Shown here: piece by piece, positions 38,829 through 47,500 of the stretch
Numbering within the stretch: position 1 is the first letter of the stretch
How the letters are laid out: each line of letters starts with the position of its first letter
Source of the DNA: Symbiodinium natans
Lineage: Eukaryota > Sar > Dinophyceae > Suessiales > Symbiodiniaceae
DNA: 47,500 bases
Reading direction: 5' to 3'
NCBI GenBank assembly: GCA_905221605.1
Contig: CAJNDS010002349.1
Location: 322,501-370,000, forward strand
The notes under the pieces: generated by a model
Database searches by the model: none
Seen by the model: only the letters and a program-made list of their open reading frames with translations
Told to the model about the DNA's origin: nothing
Translations under genes and position numbers: made by a program

Positions 38829-38977
38829 TAAGCAACCCTGATGCTCTGGGCTGCTACAGGCTCTCACCTTTTGCCTGCCAGTAGCTATATCTGGATCAAG
38901 GCCTAAAAAGCCGCGGATAGGATGCGAACAGCTCTGCACACGGTCAAGACCCACCGGCACAAGCCTGTGGTTTCACA
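38829..38977 (-). repeat. 5' LTR of element 1 (149 bp)
   Basis: Identical to 30177-30325. Short for a Copia LTR. It should hold the promoter. Followed on the right by the CCTAC duplication (38978-38982). Confidence 0.97.
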
Positions 38978-39234
38978 CCTACAGATAGCGGAGTTCTTGT
39001 AACTCAGTTCTAAGTATATACGTAAGGACAGACTGCTTGTTCTGCTCAACACCTCTTTACCCCGATCTTGTTCGACATCTACGTGTTGCAGGAGGTTTCG
39101 AGACAGTCAGCCCGACAGCACAAGCTTCTACACCGATCCTGCTTGGCATCTATGTGAAGAGGGAGATTTCTCACAAACCGTCTATCGACATCTATGGGGC
39201 ATGGGCAAAGTTCTTGAAGCTGGTGGTCGAACTA

Positions 39235-39370
39235 TCATTCGTTTCTCGCACCTTCCATCAACAGGAATTGCTCGCAAGTCACCGTCATGTCGGGCCACAG
39301 GTCCACTACTGTGAGCCCCCGCCGGCTGGTCTCATAGATGAGTTCCCCGTTCCTGGGCTCCAGCAGACTC
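39235..39370 (-). CDS. Repeated unknown gene, copy A: GELIY exon
   Basis: The minus frame reads RNGELIYETSRRGLTVVDLW followed by PDMTVTCEQFLL. Paralogous exons lie at 42770-42870 (NGELIYKTGTRGLTIVDLWP) and 47290-47400 (SGELLYATGDRGLTIVELKP). The exons expected 3' of it (ETFDT, YLSSV) would lie to the left, where only about 250 bases remain before element 1. Product not recognised. Confidence 0.55.
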
Positions 39371-39939
39371 CACCCTAATTCGCCTCGGCTTCCTGCCGAG
39401 AAGCTTCTGGAACAAGCAGACCCGGATCGGGCCTCCTTCCTCCTAACCCAGCCCTTCCCCCCACACAAAATTTTCTGGCGGGGGTCCTCCCCGGCCTGTG
39501 GGACCCCCCCAATCGCTTGGAGGAGCTGCACCCCGATGCCGTGGGGGGTCCCGCCTGTCGGTGGCTCCTTTAGGGCGCTCCAAACGTGCGAATTTTGCTT
39601 TCGCTTCCTGACCAGAAACCCTCTTTCCTCCTTTCCTGTCCGTGGGCTGGCCCGGCTGCCGAGGCGGCGCGCGCAAGCGTTTACAATTGAATGGACTCCA
39701 GAGAAAATTCTCATGATTCTCATGGACTGCATCACTTCAAGAGGGCTCTGAGTTCGCAATGGAGATCTAGGGGGCATCTTCATTTGTTGAGGGCCCCAGC
39801 CTCTCTGTACCCTCACTTGCTCTTGACTTGCAAAAACAGCAATCGGATGCAATCTGTCAGCCTCGCTGCTGCTTCCCTTGCGTGTTTGACATGCCTAATG
39901 AGGCCACACATGCTCTCATCCCTGGGACCACTGATTCGC

Positions 39940-40430
39940 CTCACCGCACTCCGGGAAACTGCTTGGGCCATGCATCACCCAGAATTCGGCTTCGTTCCCG
40001 TCCTCATACCCAGCGCTTCGTACGACCACAGCATGGTTGCCTCAGCTCAGACGCTCATTGCGACTCATCGTGTCTCAAGCACCGCTCTCATGTACAGAAT
40101 GTACTGGCATTGACATCTTCTGCGATACTGGTAGACTAGGCAAGGAATGAGAGCTTTGTGTCTGCAGAGCCGACTCAGTTGCAAGCCCAAATGCCTGGAC
40201 CGACTGCGTCGCAGCAAGCTTCCTCACAAGTAAGCCCAAGCGATTGCAACGGTGATGGCTGCAGGTGAGCAACGCGAATCATCACGTTAAATGCAGAGAA
40301 AGGCACGAGAGAGTTCCCAAGTGTTTCCATGGCATCTGCTCTCAGCACAAATCCGGAAGGGCAGTTGAACATCTTGCCTGAGCAACGAAAGGCATAACAT
40401 GGCCCGTCATGCAAGGAAGTGAGTCTGACA
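39940..40430 (-). CDS. Repeated unknown gene, copy A: exons around VLRADAMETLGNSL
   Basis: At about 40295-40400 the frame reads CSGKMFNCPSGFVLRADAME then TLGNSL, matching MSGKMYNCFWGALRYVLRAD then ALETPGNSL at 43270-43360. DNA similarity continues in the neighbouring exon-like blocks at 40180-40270 (versus 43120-43230) and 39965-40050 (versus 42920-43000). After GNSLVPFSAFN a possible intron runs GTGATGATTC to CACCTGCAG. Confidence 0.45.
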
Positions 40431-40990
40431 TTCAGCCTTTTCTTCTAGGACGAGTTAGACATTGACGTGTAGTTCAAGAATTGCAATAATTGCATGAAAA
40501 CAGCGATGAAAACCCCGACTGTCGCTCATGTGCCGCGTGGCAGCTCGAGGGCGGCGCCTCAAACATCAAACAAACTGCGACTACAGACTTTGTGACTTTG
40601 TGGTGTGAGTTCACAGGAAAGTAAATGCCATCATTTGCATAGGTCCTTAACCCTTGGAGGCTTGCTTCGCCCTGCTTCGCTCAGGGAGAATCAGCGAGCA
40701 ACCATTTGACAAAGTGATAAGTTCGTGCAGAGTACTTCTAGCCCAGGCACGGGAGGGCTCACCTCAGCGACAGCTACGGCGTATCCTGCTCCTTCCTCGC
40801 GCACCACCTGGGATGATGCTTTCACGCAGTTGTTGTACGCAAGGTCAGGCACTCTGCAAAAAAATGAAAGACATTGCCAGCAATTCTGGCGATTTGTCCA
40901 ACGAGACCCGGCGTCTGTCTCGACCTCTATTCAACTTCTGTTCGCCTTTAGTGATGTGACTGACGAATGGGGCGAGGAGATTTCTGCAAA

Positions 40991-41050
40991 TCGCAAGCCT
41001 CCGACAGGGCGTTCCCGCCCTTGATGCCGATGAGCGCGTAGGAGCTCCTT
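40991..41050 (-). CDS. Repeated unknown gene, copy B: SSYALIG exon
   Basis: The minus frame reads SSYALIGIKGGNALSEAC. The DNA around it, including 40736-40800 and 40930-40975, matches 15470-15530 and 15600-15640 near copy C, so similarity extends beyond this exon. Confidence 0.5.
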
Positions 41051-41429
41051 CACAGGAATGGGTCTCACTCGCACGTAGACAACAATGTAACTGTAACAAC
41101 TTCCTCGCGTCTGTTTCAAGAGTCATGTGGCGATGGTGAAGGCGGCTGGTCGGTCATTGGGCAGGACGAGGACGTCCCAAAACTACAGGGCTTTCGTTTG
41201 TTTTAGGTATCTTGTGGTCGGGCGTTACCTTCTCACCATGCTCACATCAGCCTCCAGCCGACAAGCGTCGGGAGCAGGCGGACCAAACCCGTGCCCCCCT
41301 TCCATGGGAGACCTCCGACTTAGGCCGCAATCCGCGGTTTCGGGGGGGGAGGACTTTGTGAAAGGGCTGTTGCAGTTCTACATCCAAGTTCTTGCCTTCC
41401 TCGTAACCAAGGATACCTGTGTTTGAGAA

Positions 41430-42000
41430 GAGAAGGCAGTAACAGCAAGGTGCTGAATGGAACTTGCCTGTCAAAGAGTTTTGCCATATGAACATCCACA
41501 AATGGAAACAAGAAAAGACGATACGAAACAATGCGCAATTTACCAGGAAATAGGCGAAGTACATGCAATGCTGTAGGCAAAACAGAAAGACACTCATGAT
41601 TGGCAAGGAGAATTGGGTTGCACCAGCTTAACAGATAAATGCGAGTGAGTAGAATGTAAATCGAAGAACATGTCCTGAACATTGATGACAGCATAATAAA
41701 AGATGTATGTGCAAAAATATTTCACAAGACTCCGGGAGACAGAAAGCTTCGTAAGGCCACATCCTTAAGTTAGAGTGATACGAACAGTAGAGCAACAGAA
41801 AACCACCAGAAACTAGCACTAACCAATAACCAATAGTAAGGCTTCACATTTTTGTGAAGTATCTTGCTACGTGTCGAGTCCATGATTGTGAATTCTCTTG
41901 GTACTTGTCCAGTCCAAAGATGAAAACGTGTATAAGTCTGAATATACATACACATTACATGTTCACCGATGAACACATAAAGCAAACATCCTATTGGAAC
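41430..42000. other. AT-richer interval, probably intronic
   Basis: A+T content is higher than nearby. Minus frames here are hydrophobic (for example SSIYILLTRIYLLSW) but lack any paralogue in the other gene copies, so they are more likely intron than membrane exons. Confidence 0.3.
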
Positions 42001-42109
42001 TCAGCTTCTCCGTGTGCCTGCAACTCTGGCCACCCTAATTCGCTGCTCAATCAATCGACCTTGCCCATCCCTGCAGATTCCAAGCCCGAGCATGAGTGCC
42101 ACAAAGGGG

Positions 42110-42330
42110 CCGAAATGAAATCGGCTGGGGTAATGTGGCCCCGCACTCTCGAAGAAGGTTGGCCGCCTGTGCTACACACTAGATATACCTTGCTCATGTT
42201 GCCCCGTTGACCTGTGAAAGTGAAACACGTGCAGCACGCCCACCGCATCCGGGTGCTCCGCAAGTCCATGCCTCTTGGCTGAAGCTGGCAGAGGCTTCAT
42301 CCACGGCTCCGACCAGTATCCTGGGGACAC
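42110..42330 (-). CDS. Repeated unknown gene, copy B: GAVDEASA and AANLLRE exons
   Basis: At 42275-42330 the frame reads ILVGAVDEASASFSQEAW. At about 42110-42170 it reads AANLLRECGATLPQPISFRP, matching KAANLLRESGATFPRPISWR at about 15925-15985 in copy C. DNA identity between the copies is high in both blocks and low between them. Confidence 0.5.
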
Positions 42331-42474
42331 CAGTGCTGAACTTTGGTGCAGCTGCAACAGCAGCGCAGCACAAGCGGGACGTGGATTAGAGGTAGAGGCA
42401 CGGTAGAGGTATTGCTCTACCCGAACCATGGCCAGCTGGGCACTTGGGGCACATAGCCTGAACGCTTGCGACTG

Positions 42475-42660
42475 CGGGACATGTTGCCAGCGGCGACCGA
42501 GCTCAGGTATGCGACCAAAGAAGATGAATCCTTTCAGATTTCATATGCACAGCATTGAGCTTTGGAAAAACATTGGTGTCGCCATGCTGTAAACAAGCGT
42601 CGGTGTAGGTGTCGAAGGTCTCGGTGTGCTTGACCTCATCCGAGCCAAGGAAGCTATGCA
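42475..42660 (-). CDS. Repeated unknown gene, copy B: ETFDT and YLSSV exons with GC-AG intron
   Basis: The upstream exon (42583-42660) reads SFLGSDEVKHTETFDTYTDA then CLQHG. The downstream exon (42475-42530) reads DSSSLVAYLSSVAAGNM. The interval 42531-42582 is removable as a 52-base intron with borders GCGA and GAAAG. In copy C the same place holds a 75-base intron with the same borders. Confidence 0.55.
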
Positions 42661-42769
42661 AACCCGCCCGACCAGCTCTCGCCATCCACGGGAGAAATAC
42701 GATGCGCTGCATATGTAGTGTTGCCAAGGCCACAGTACTGCAATGCTACCAAGAACTGACAAAATTTGA

Positions 42770-42870
42770 TTCCAGGCCGCTGTCATGTCGGGCCACAGGT
42801 CCACTATCGTGAGCCCACGTGTACCAGTCTTATAGATGAGTTCACCATTCCTAAGTTCTAAGGGCTTCCA
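42770..42870 (-). CDS. Repeated unknown gene, copy B: GELIY exon
   Basis: The minus frame reads ELRNGELIYKTGTRGLTIVD followed by LWPDMTAAWNQIL. Its position upstream of the ETFDT exon is the same as in copy D. Confidence 0.55.
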
Positions 42871-42919
42871 GGCTACCAGAATGGCAGTCCCCCTCCATCA
42901 CCCACAGTGCACCCCGCTT

Positions 42920-43360
42920 TGCCGCCATGCATCACCCAGAATTCGGCTTCGTTCCCATCTGAAAACCCGGCGCTTCGAACTATGACTGCATGGTTGCCTC
43001 AATTCAGGCCGCTTGGCAAAATTGCTTTCGCATATCTTTCACGCACAGCTTCTCTGATCGCCAAAGACAAGCTTTAACCTCTCACGAATCTGCAAAGCTA
43101 GCTTTTAACAAAGGGAACCAACTCAGATGCAAGCGCCAAAATGCCTGGGCCGACTGCTTCGCAGCAAGCTTCCTCGTCGGGAATAGCAAGCCCCAAATTG
43201 GAGCAGCGATGGCTAAGCGGCTACAGGTGAGCAAAGGCGAAACCGAGTTGTAAATTCAGAGAGAGGGCGAGAGAATTTCCAGGTGTCTCCAGTGCATCTG
43301 CCCGCAGTACATATCGAAGAGCTCCCCAAAAGCAGTTGTACATCTTGCCTGACATGCAGA
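42920..43360 (-). CDS. Repeated unknown gene, copy D: exons around VLRADALETPGNSL
   Basis: Counterpart of 39940-40430, with MSGKMYNCFWG and VLRADALETPGNSL at 43270-43360 and similar DNA blocks at 43120-43230 and 42920-43000. These would be the 3' exons of the gene copy that starts further right. Confidence 0.45.
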
Positions 43361-44080
43361 AGCAGCAGAAGTAAATGCGCACCTGCCCTGGGGCATGGCA
43401 TTGGCTCTTCTAAGGAATGGTGCGAACCTAGGAACTCTCCCACGTGAAAGGTGGCCAGGTTCACAGACTAGTCTAAGTCATTTAGGAATTTTAGGTGCCG
43501 CGGAGGCTGCACGTGTCCGAAAAGGGAAGAGGACTTGGTTTATTGCTTCTCATGGTGTCTCGGTCATTGGGTTCTATTCATGGCCCGGCCCATCCCATGA
43601 ACTTGGGCTCTCATTCTGCCACGTGGCACAGAAGCGGCACCGGTTCCTCAAAGCACATCAGTGAACCAGTCCGTTCAGAGCAGGGACAGGTACTAGTCGT
43701 ACAAACCAGTAGTACGACTTGCCGCTTCGCACAGGCCCGCAATGATCTGCATCTGACTTTACACAGAGATGGGGGAGTCACAAGTTTCGCGAAGAGTCTC
43801 GCAACCTTTCGGCTGGGCAGCTTCAGATTATTCCGTGGTCCTTGAAACCAAACCGACGAGAGTCTGGCAGCACGACTTGAGCAACTGCAACGGCGGTTCC
43901 ACTGCCTTCTGGCAACAATACCTCGGCCAGGAAACTTTCTGAACAGAAAAATTGTACCCGAGTGTACCTGTACACATCTGTGCCTTCGACTTCTGCTCAA
44001 AAGTGGCTTGACTCTTGACAAAGCTGACTGTGCAAATGCAATTGCAATGCAAAATTGGGTTGGTTGATGTTTGTTGCTTC

Positions 44081-44150
44081 GTGCGGGTGCCGGCCTCGGA
44101 TAAGGCACTCCCGCTCTTCTGCCCGATGAGCGCATACGAGCTCCTCCCAG
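44081..44150 (-). CDS. Repeated unknown gene, copy D: SSYALIG exon
   Basis: The minus frame reads GRSSYALIGQKSGSALSEAG. Diverged from copies B and C but with the same core. It lies 3' of the GAVDEASA exon at 44355-44410. Confidence 0.5.
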
Positions 44151-44354
44151 CTTCACATGTCTTCATGACACGAACGCTCTGTCACCCTCTCCTTTCTGAC
44201 ACTGCTCTCGCCGAAAAAGGGGGCCTGAATGCCATCTGCTGGATGGACTTGGCCCCACAGTCAGCAATCAACGTCTTTGCCTGCATTTTCAAGGATGCAA
44301 GCCGTCTAGGCCCCTAGGCATAGGCCGACCTTGCAAACACCGCACCAAGCCTGG

Positions 44355-44540
44355 GGGCTGAGCATTGCGGAAGCCTCGTCCACGGCACCCATGAGAAGTC
44401 TTAGCGAAGCATCGGGTTGTTGGTTCAAACCGCGACATTCCGGGCCTGGACCTACTTGCTGGTCTGTATCTGGCTGACGGGCGTCAAGTTGCCAGCGGCC
44501 ACAGACGACAGGTAGCCTTCCAGCTTGGATGATTCCTGAC
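44355..44540 (-). CDS. Repeated unknown gene, copy D: YLSSV and GAVDEASA exons
   Basis: At 44455-44540 the frame reads SQESSKLEGYLSSVAAGNLT then PVSQIQ. At 44355-44410 it reads LLMGAVDEASAML. Upstream in the same frame (to about 44690) is a hydrophobic stretch starting FIFDHDYGYQFIVPLLQPLY, which could be part of the exon and suggests a membrane protein. Confidence 0.45.
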
Positions 44541-44807
44541 TCAAGACATTACAAAGTATGCAAAGTACTTGCCGCGTGAACAGACTATAGTGCGAGTCGG
44601 AGAAGGCAGTTGCAAGTGCAGAGTAGAAGTACAGTGGTTGAAGTAGCGGCACAATGAACTGATAGCCGTAGTCGTGGTCGAATATGAACACAATAGCGAA
44701 TAATAGCAGCGGTAGAAAAAAGGTAGTTTTACTATTACTACTGCTATGGTAGTACTACTAGCGCTACAAGTACTACGAGTACGTCTAATGAGTCTAATGC
44801 TACTCCA

Positions 44808-44808
<1 letters not shown>

Positions 44809-44878
<70 letters not shown>

Positions 44879-44899
44879 CTACTACTACTACTACTTCTG

Positions 44900-44981
<82 letters not shown>

Positions 44982-44995
44982 GACCACTACGACTT

Positions 44996-45090
<95 letters not shown>
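44809..45090. repeat. (ACT)n microsatellite, about 280 bp
   Basis: Nearly pure TAC/ACT triplets with rare CCT, TCT and CGA changes. It gives long poly-Thr, poly-Ser and poly-Val frames that are not evidence of a gene. Confidence 0.97.
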
Positions 45091-45091
<1 letters not shown>

Positions 45092-46650
45092 GTGAAGTCG
45101 ACCAGCCACTGGTCTTGCACAAGCAATGCAAACGCAGGCTGGCCACGCTGTTTTACGACTTCGCGGGATCACCAGCTCTGAGGTGCCCTACGGCCGCGCG
45201 TCCGGTCGGACCGCTCTGCAACCTAAAAGCTACAGAACGAAACTACCGAGCACAACGGCTACAAGACTATCTCGTGTTGAGCCAAAATTGGCATTGTAAC
45301 GAATTGCAAAACTACACATGCAAGGTGAAATCAATGCTACGAGCTGCAGCATGCACTCATGCTTGCCTCCATTCGCCCCTCAGCCGAGGCTCCGATGAGT
45401 GTCACAGCAAAGGAGGGGTGGGAGCCCGCACAACATGAGCATTAAAGCGACAGGGAAGGCGGCACTGGCGACTGCCCGCACACAACCACGGCACACGCGA
45501 ACGGCAACGTCCCACGACGAGCAACCCTCCTAACCGACCAACCATCCTACCCCAGGAAGGCGGTCCCGACCTTTTGGCACGGCCGGTGGTGAGGCTCCAT
45601 GCCCAGAGCCAAGCTGTGCTGGGGCAGCTTTTGCAGCTCGGAAACTATGGTACACTGTACACTACCGGTCCTAAGCTACGGCTACGGCTACTCACCTCTG
45701 GAACTACCCTACGGGCTACCGGACTCAGCGAGAGCCGCGCACATGGCTTGTGCCGCAGGCAATGCTGCTCACGCGCGCTTCGGCGAGCGCATTGCCGCGA
45801 CCAGGACACGGTCCGCGTGCGTCAAATGTGTGGCGGGGAACGCGGTGGGCGGGGTGGGCAGGACTCCATCCTGCCGGGGCCGCGGCGTTGCGCCCGCAAG
45901 CAAACACAAAATCCAAAGAGAAAAGCGGGAGGTCAGCCGATTGTTTCCTTGCTTCGCTCGCAAGTCCCGGATCACGGTGCAGCTGATCCCAATTGGATCG
46001 TATACAAGAGCTCGCAACCTGCTGCGCAGCTGCAGTACGTTAACAGGCACTATGGCGGGTTTGTTGCCTTCGGCTAATTGCTTTGAGTCCAAGTCATGTA
46101 CAACCCTCAAACCTCATTGGGTTAAGGGTTTGGGGCTGACGTTGCTTGTGAACAAGCCCAACAAAATGCGGCACGGCCAAAGCCCCGCGTGAAACCTGTT
46201 TGTGAGTCTCGCGCCCGACACCCGGTGATGTAGGGTGCGTCCACCCCACCATCAGGAGGCAGAGAGCAAGGCGGCCGTAGGGCGAACCCCCGACACCTGC
46301 AGGAGTCCCCGGCGTCCCGCAAGACCTCCAGCCCCATGCTTGCCGATGGGCCGTAGCAGCGTGTGCTACTTTACAAGCTATGCGTAAGAAGCTTGACGGA
46401 CCCAAGCGGAGGCCAGAGGAAGCTCGACGAGCCCAAGCAGAGGTCAGGCGCTAATTGCTTTGAGCTACGACCTTGTTTGAGAGTTTGAGTTTGAGTGTCC
46501 ACAGCTGCAGTCGAGATGACGTGGAGCTGTACAAAAGCAAGAGCAAACGACATGCAATTGCTACGTCACTGCATCACATGCTACAATGATGCTTGCTGCA
46601 AATTGCAACCTACACACAACGCACGAAGCGAGGGGACATGTCACAGGCGC
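45091..46650. other. No gene recognised
   Basis: Plus frames at 45574-46077 and 45599-46192 are long (167 and 197 codons) but overlap in different phases and carry no motif. A 30-base near-duplicate (AAGCTTGACGGACCCAAGCG and AAGCTCGACGAGCCCAAGCA) lies at 46389-46446. GCTAATTGCTTTGAG occurs twice (46073 and 46451). Confidence 0.45.
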
Positions 46651-46652
46651 TT

Positions 46653-46654
<2 letters not shown>

Positions 46655-46747
<93 letters not shown>

Positions 46748-46965
46748 GCTGCTACTACTACTACTACTACTACTACTGCTCCTACTCCTACTACTCCTAC
46801 TACTCCTCCTCCTCCTCCTCCTCCTCCTCCTCCTGCTGCTGCTGCTGCTGCTGCTCCTCCTGCTCCTCCTCCTGCTCCTCTAGCTGCTAGTCCTGCTAGT
46901 CTAGTCCTGCTGCCAGTCCTGCTGCTACTACTGCTGCTACTCCTGCTGCTGCTGCTGCCGGCGCC
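46655..46965. repeat. Compound (CTA)n-(CTC)n-(CTG)n microsatellite
   Basis: CTA triplets to about 46780, then CTC/CCT triplets to about 46830, then CTG/CTC mixtures to about 46965. The gradient of triplets suggests stepwise mutation and expansion. Confidence 0.95.
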
Positions 46966-47149
46966 GCCGCAGCTACTGGTTCTTCGGAGCGGCTCCAATT
47001 TGGGTACGCCCTGTATTGCACGATGGTGCTCTCATCCTTTAAGCCCGCACTTGCGAGTGCCAGAGGCAAGGAGTGTCCACGAGATGCATTCAAAACATCA
47101 CCTGCCTAAACTAATGTGGCGTGCTTGGTGCTGCATGTCAACTCAGTCC

Positions 47150-47400
47150 AGCTGAGCATCTAGGAAGGTGTCAAACGTCTCCCTGCGGTTGACCTTGCCG
47201 TGGCACACAGACCCAGCGAGCGTGCCCGAGGACGCATGTATGCACATGGTTGCATTGCACTGTGATGACACGCTCATTCCGTCAGAGATCTCAAAGTTCA
47301 ACCTCATTCAACAAGGCAGCAATGAGGTTAGGCTTGAGTTCGACGATGGTGAGTCCACGATCTCCAGTGGCATACAACAGCTCACCGCTCCTCGCAAGAT
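47150..47400 (-). CDS. Repeated unknown gene, copy D: GELLY and ETFDTF exons
   Basis: At 47290-47400 the frame reads RSGELLYATGDRGLTIVELK, matching the GELIY exons. At 47150-47230 another frame reads GSVCHGKVNRRETFDTFLDA, matching SDEVKHTETFDTYTDA. The order and spacing are those of copy B. This copy is the most diverged. Confidence 0.5.
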
Positions 47401-47500
47401 GCAGCTTTTGGGCTGCACATGACGCAGCCTACCAACATTCACCAACGGCTCCGAATTGCGCCACGGCTCAGCCAGAACTCAGCCCGATTGCCGTCGGAAT

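Larger units (their letters stand above)
30177..38977 (-). mobile_element. Element 1: recently inserted Copia-type LTR retrotransposon
   Basis: The 8801-bp element has identical 149-bp LTRs and perfect 5-bp CCTAC duplications, so its insertion is very young. Order in its own direction: LTR, long leader, Gag, CCHC knuckle, protease, a long unassigned region, integrase, reverse transcriptase, RNase H, LTR. All catalytic residues I looked for are present. The coding region passes through five frame changes (+1, -1, -1, +1, -1 reading along the element). It carries neither the methyltransferase-like nor the dioxygenase domain of element 2. Its insertion interrupts the array of repeated genes on the right. 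Confidence 0.95.

Noticed and set aside
44424-44440. GGTTCAAACC resembling a tRNA T-arm
   Set aside because: No acceptor stem, D-arm or anticodon arm could be built around it.
45277-45288. TTGAGCCAAAAT, reverse complement of part of the dinoflagellate spliced leader
   Set aside because: Only 12 bases match, the upstream leader part has an insertion, and no retrogene is next to it.
44541-45438. Long frames of poly-Val, poly-Thr and poly-Ser on both strands
   Set aside because: They are translations of an ACT microsatellite that is open in several frames at once.
46561-47155. Poly-Tyr, poly-Leu and poly-Thr frames on both strands
   Set aside because: By-products of the CTA/CTC/CTG microsatellite.

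Overview
The window looks like nuclear DNA of a dinoflagellate, probably a Symbiodiniaceae-like alga. This is inferred from four things: interstitial TTTAGGG telomere-type repeats, short introns with GC-AG borders in a tandemly repeated gene, several repeated genes all read on the minus strand, and Copia-order retrotransposons whose accessory domains I associate with this group. No complete ordinary host gene is visible as one ORF. Host genes appear only as scattered exons, so most exon calls are partial and tentative.

Layout. At 130-930 there are probable exons of a cysteine-rich, single-pass membrane protein (minus). At 7490-10870 there are three copies of a PAN/Apple-like cysteine domain (minus); two lie in a 693-bp direct duplication (8127-8819 and 10177-10869) with one mismatch seen. 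At 15660-16520, 39235-44540 and 47150-47400 there are exon modules of an unrecognised repeated gene (minus), seen in at least four partial copies. From 16956 to 29600 there is a repeat-rich block (116-bp tandem repeats, GGAA microsatellite, G-rich hairpin units, TTTAGGG tracts).

Element 2 (18775-27409, minus) is an LTR retrotransposon inserted inside a TTTAGGG tract. It has a 5-bp TAGGG target duplication, LTRs identical apart from a 53-bp indel, a primer-binding site matching the anticodon arm of initiator methionine tRNA, and a polypurine tract. Its polyprotein order is Gag, CCCH finger, CCHC knuckle, two protease-like domains, a C5-cytosine-methyltransferase-like domain, integrase, a TET/JBP-like 2OG-Fe(II) dioxygenase domain, and reverse transcriptase. 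RNase H is missing and the frame is broken three times. A Copia RNase H and C-terminal fragment lies next to it at about 27640-29000.

Element 1 (30177-38977, minus) is a second Copia-type element with 149-bp LTRs identical to each other and a perfect 5-bp target duplication. It carries Gag, CCHC, protease, integrase, RT and RNase H with all catalytic residues seen, but spread over several reading frames.

The most interesting feature is element 2: a retrotransposon that seems to carry both a DNA-cytosine-methylation-type domain and a TET/JBP-type base-oxidation domain, sitting in telomere-type repeats. The remaining sequence (much of 931-7480, 10870-15600, 45091-46650) shows no gene I can defend.
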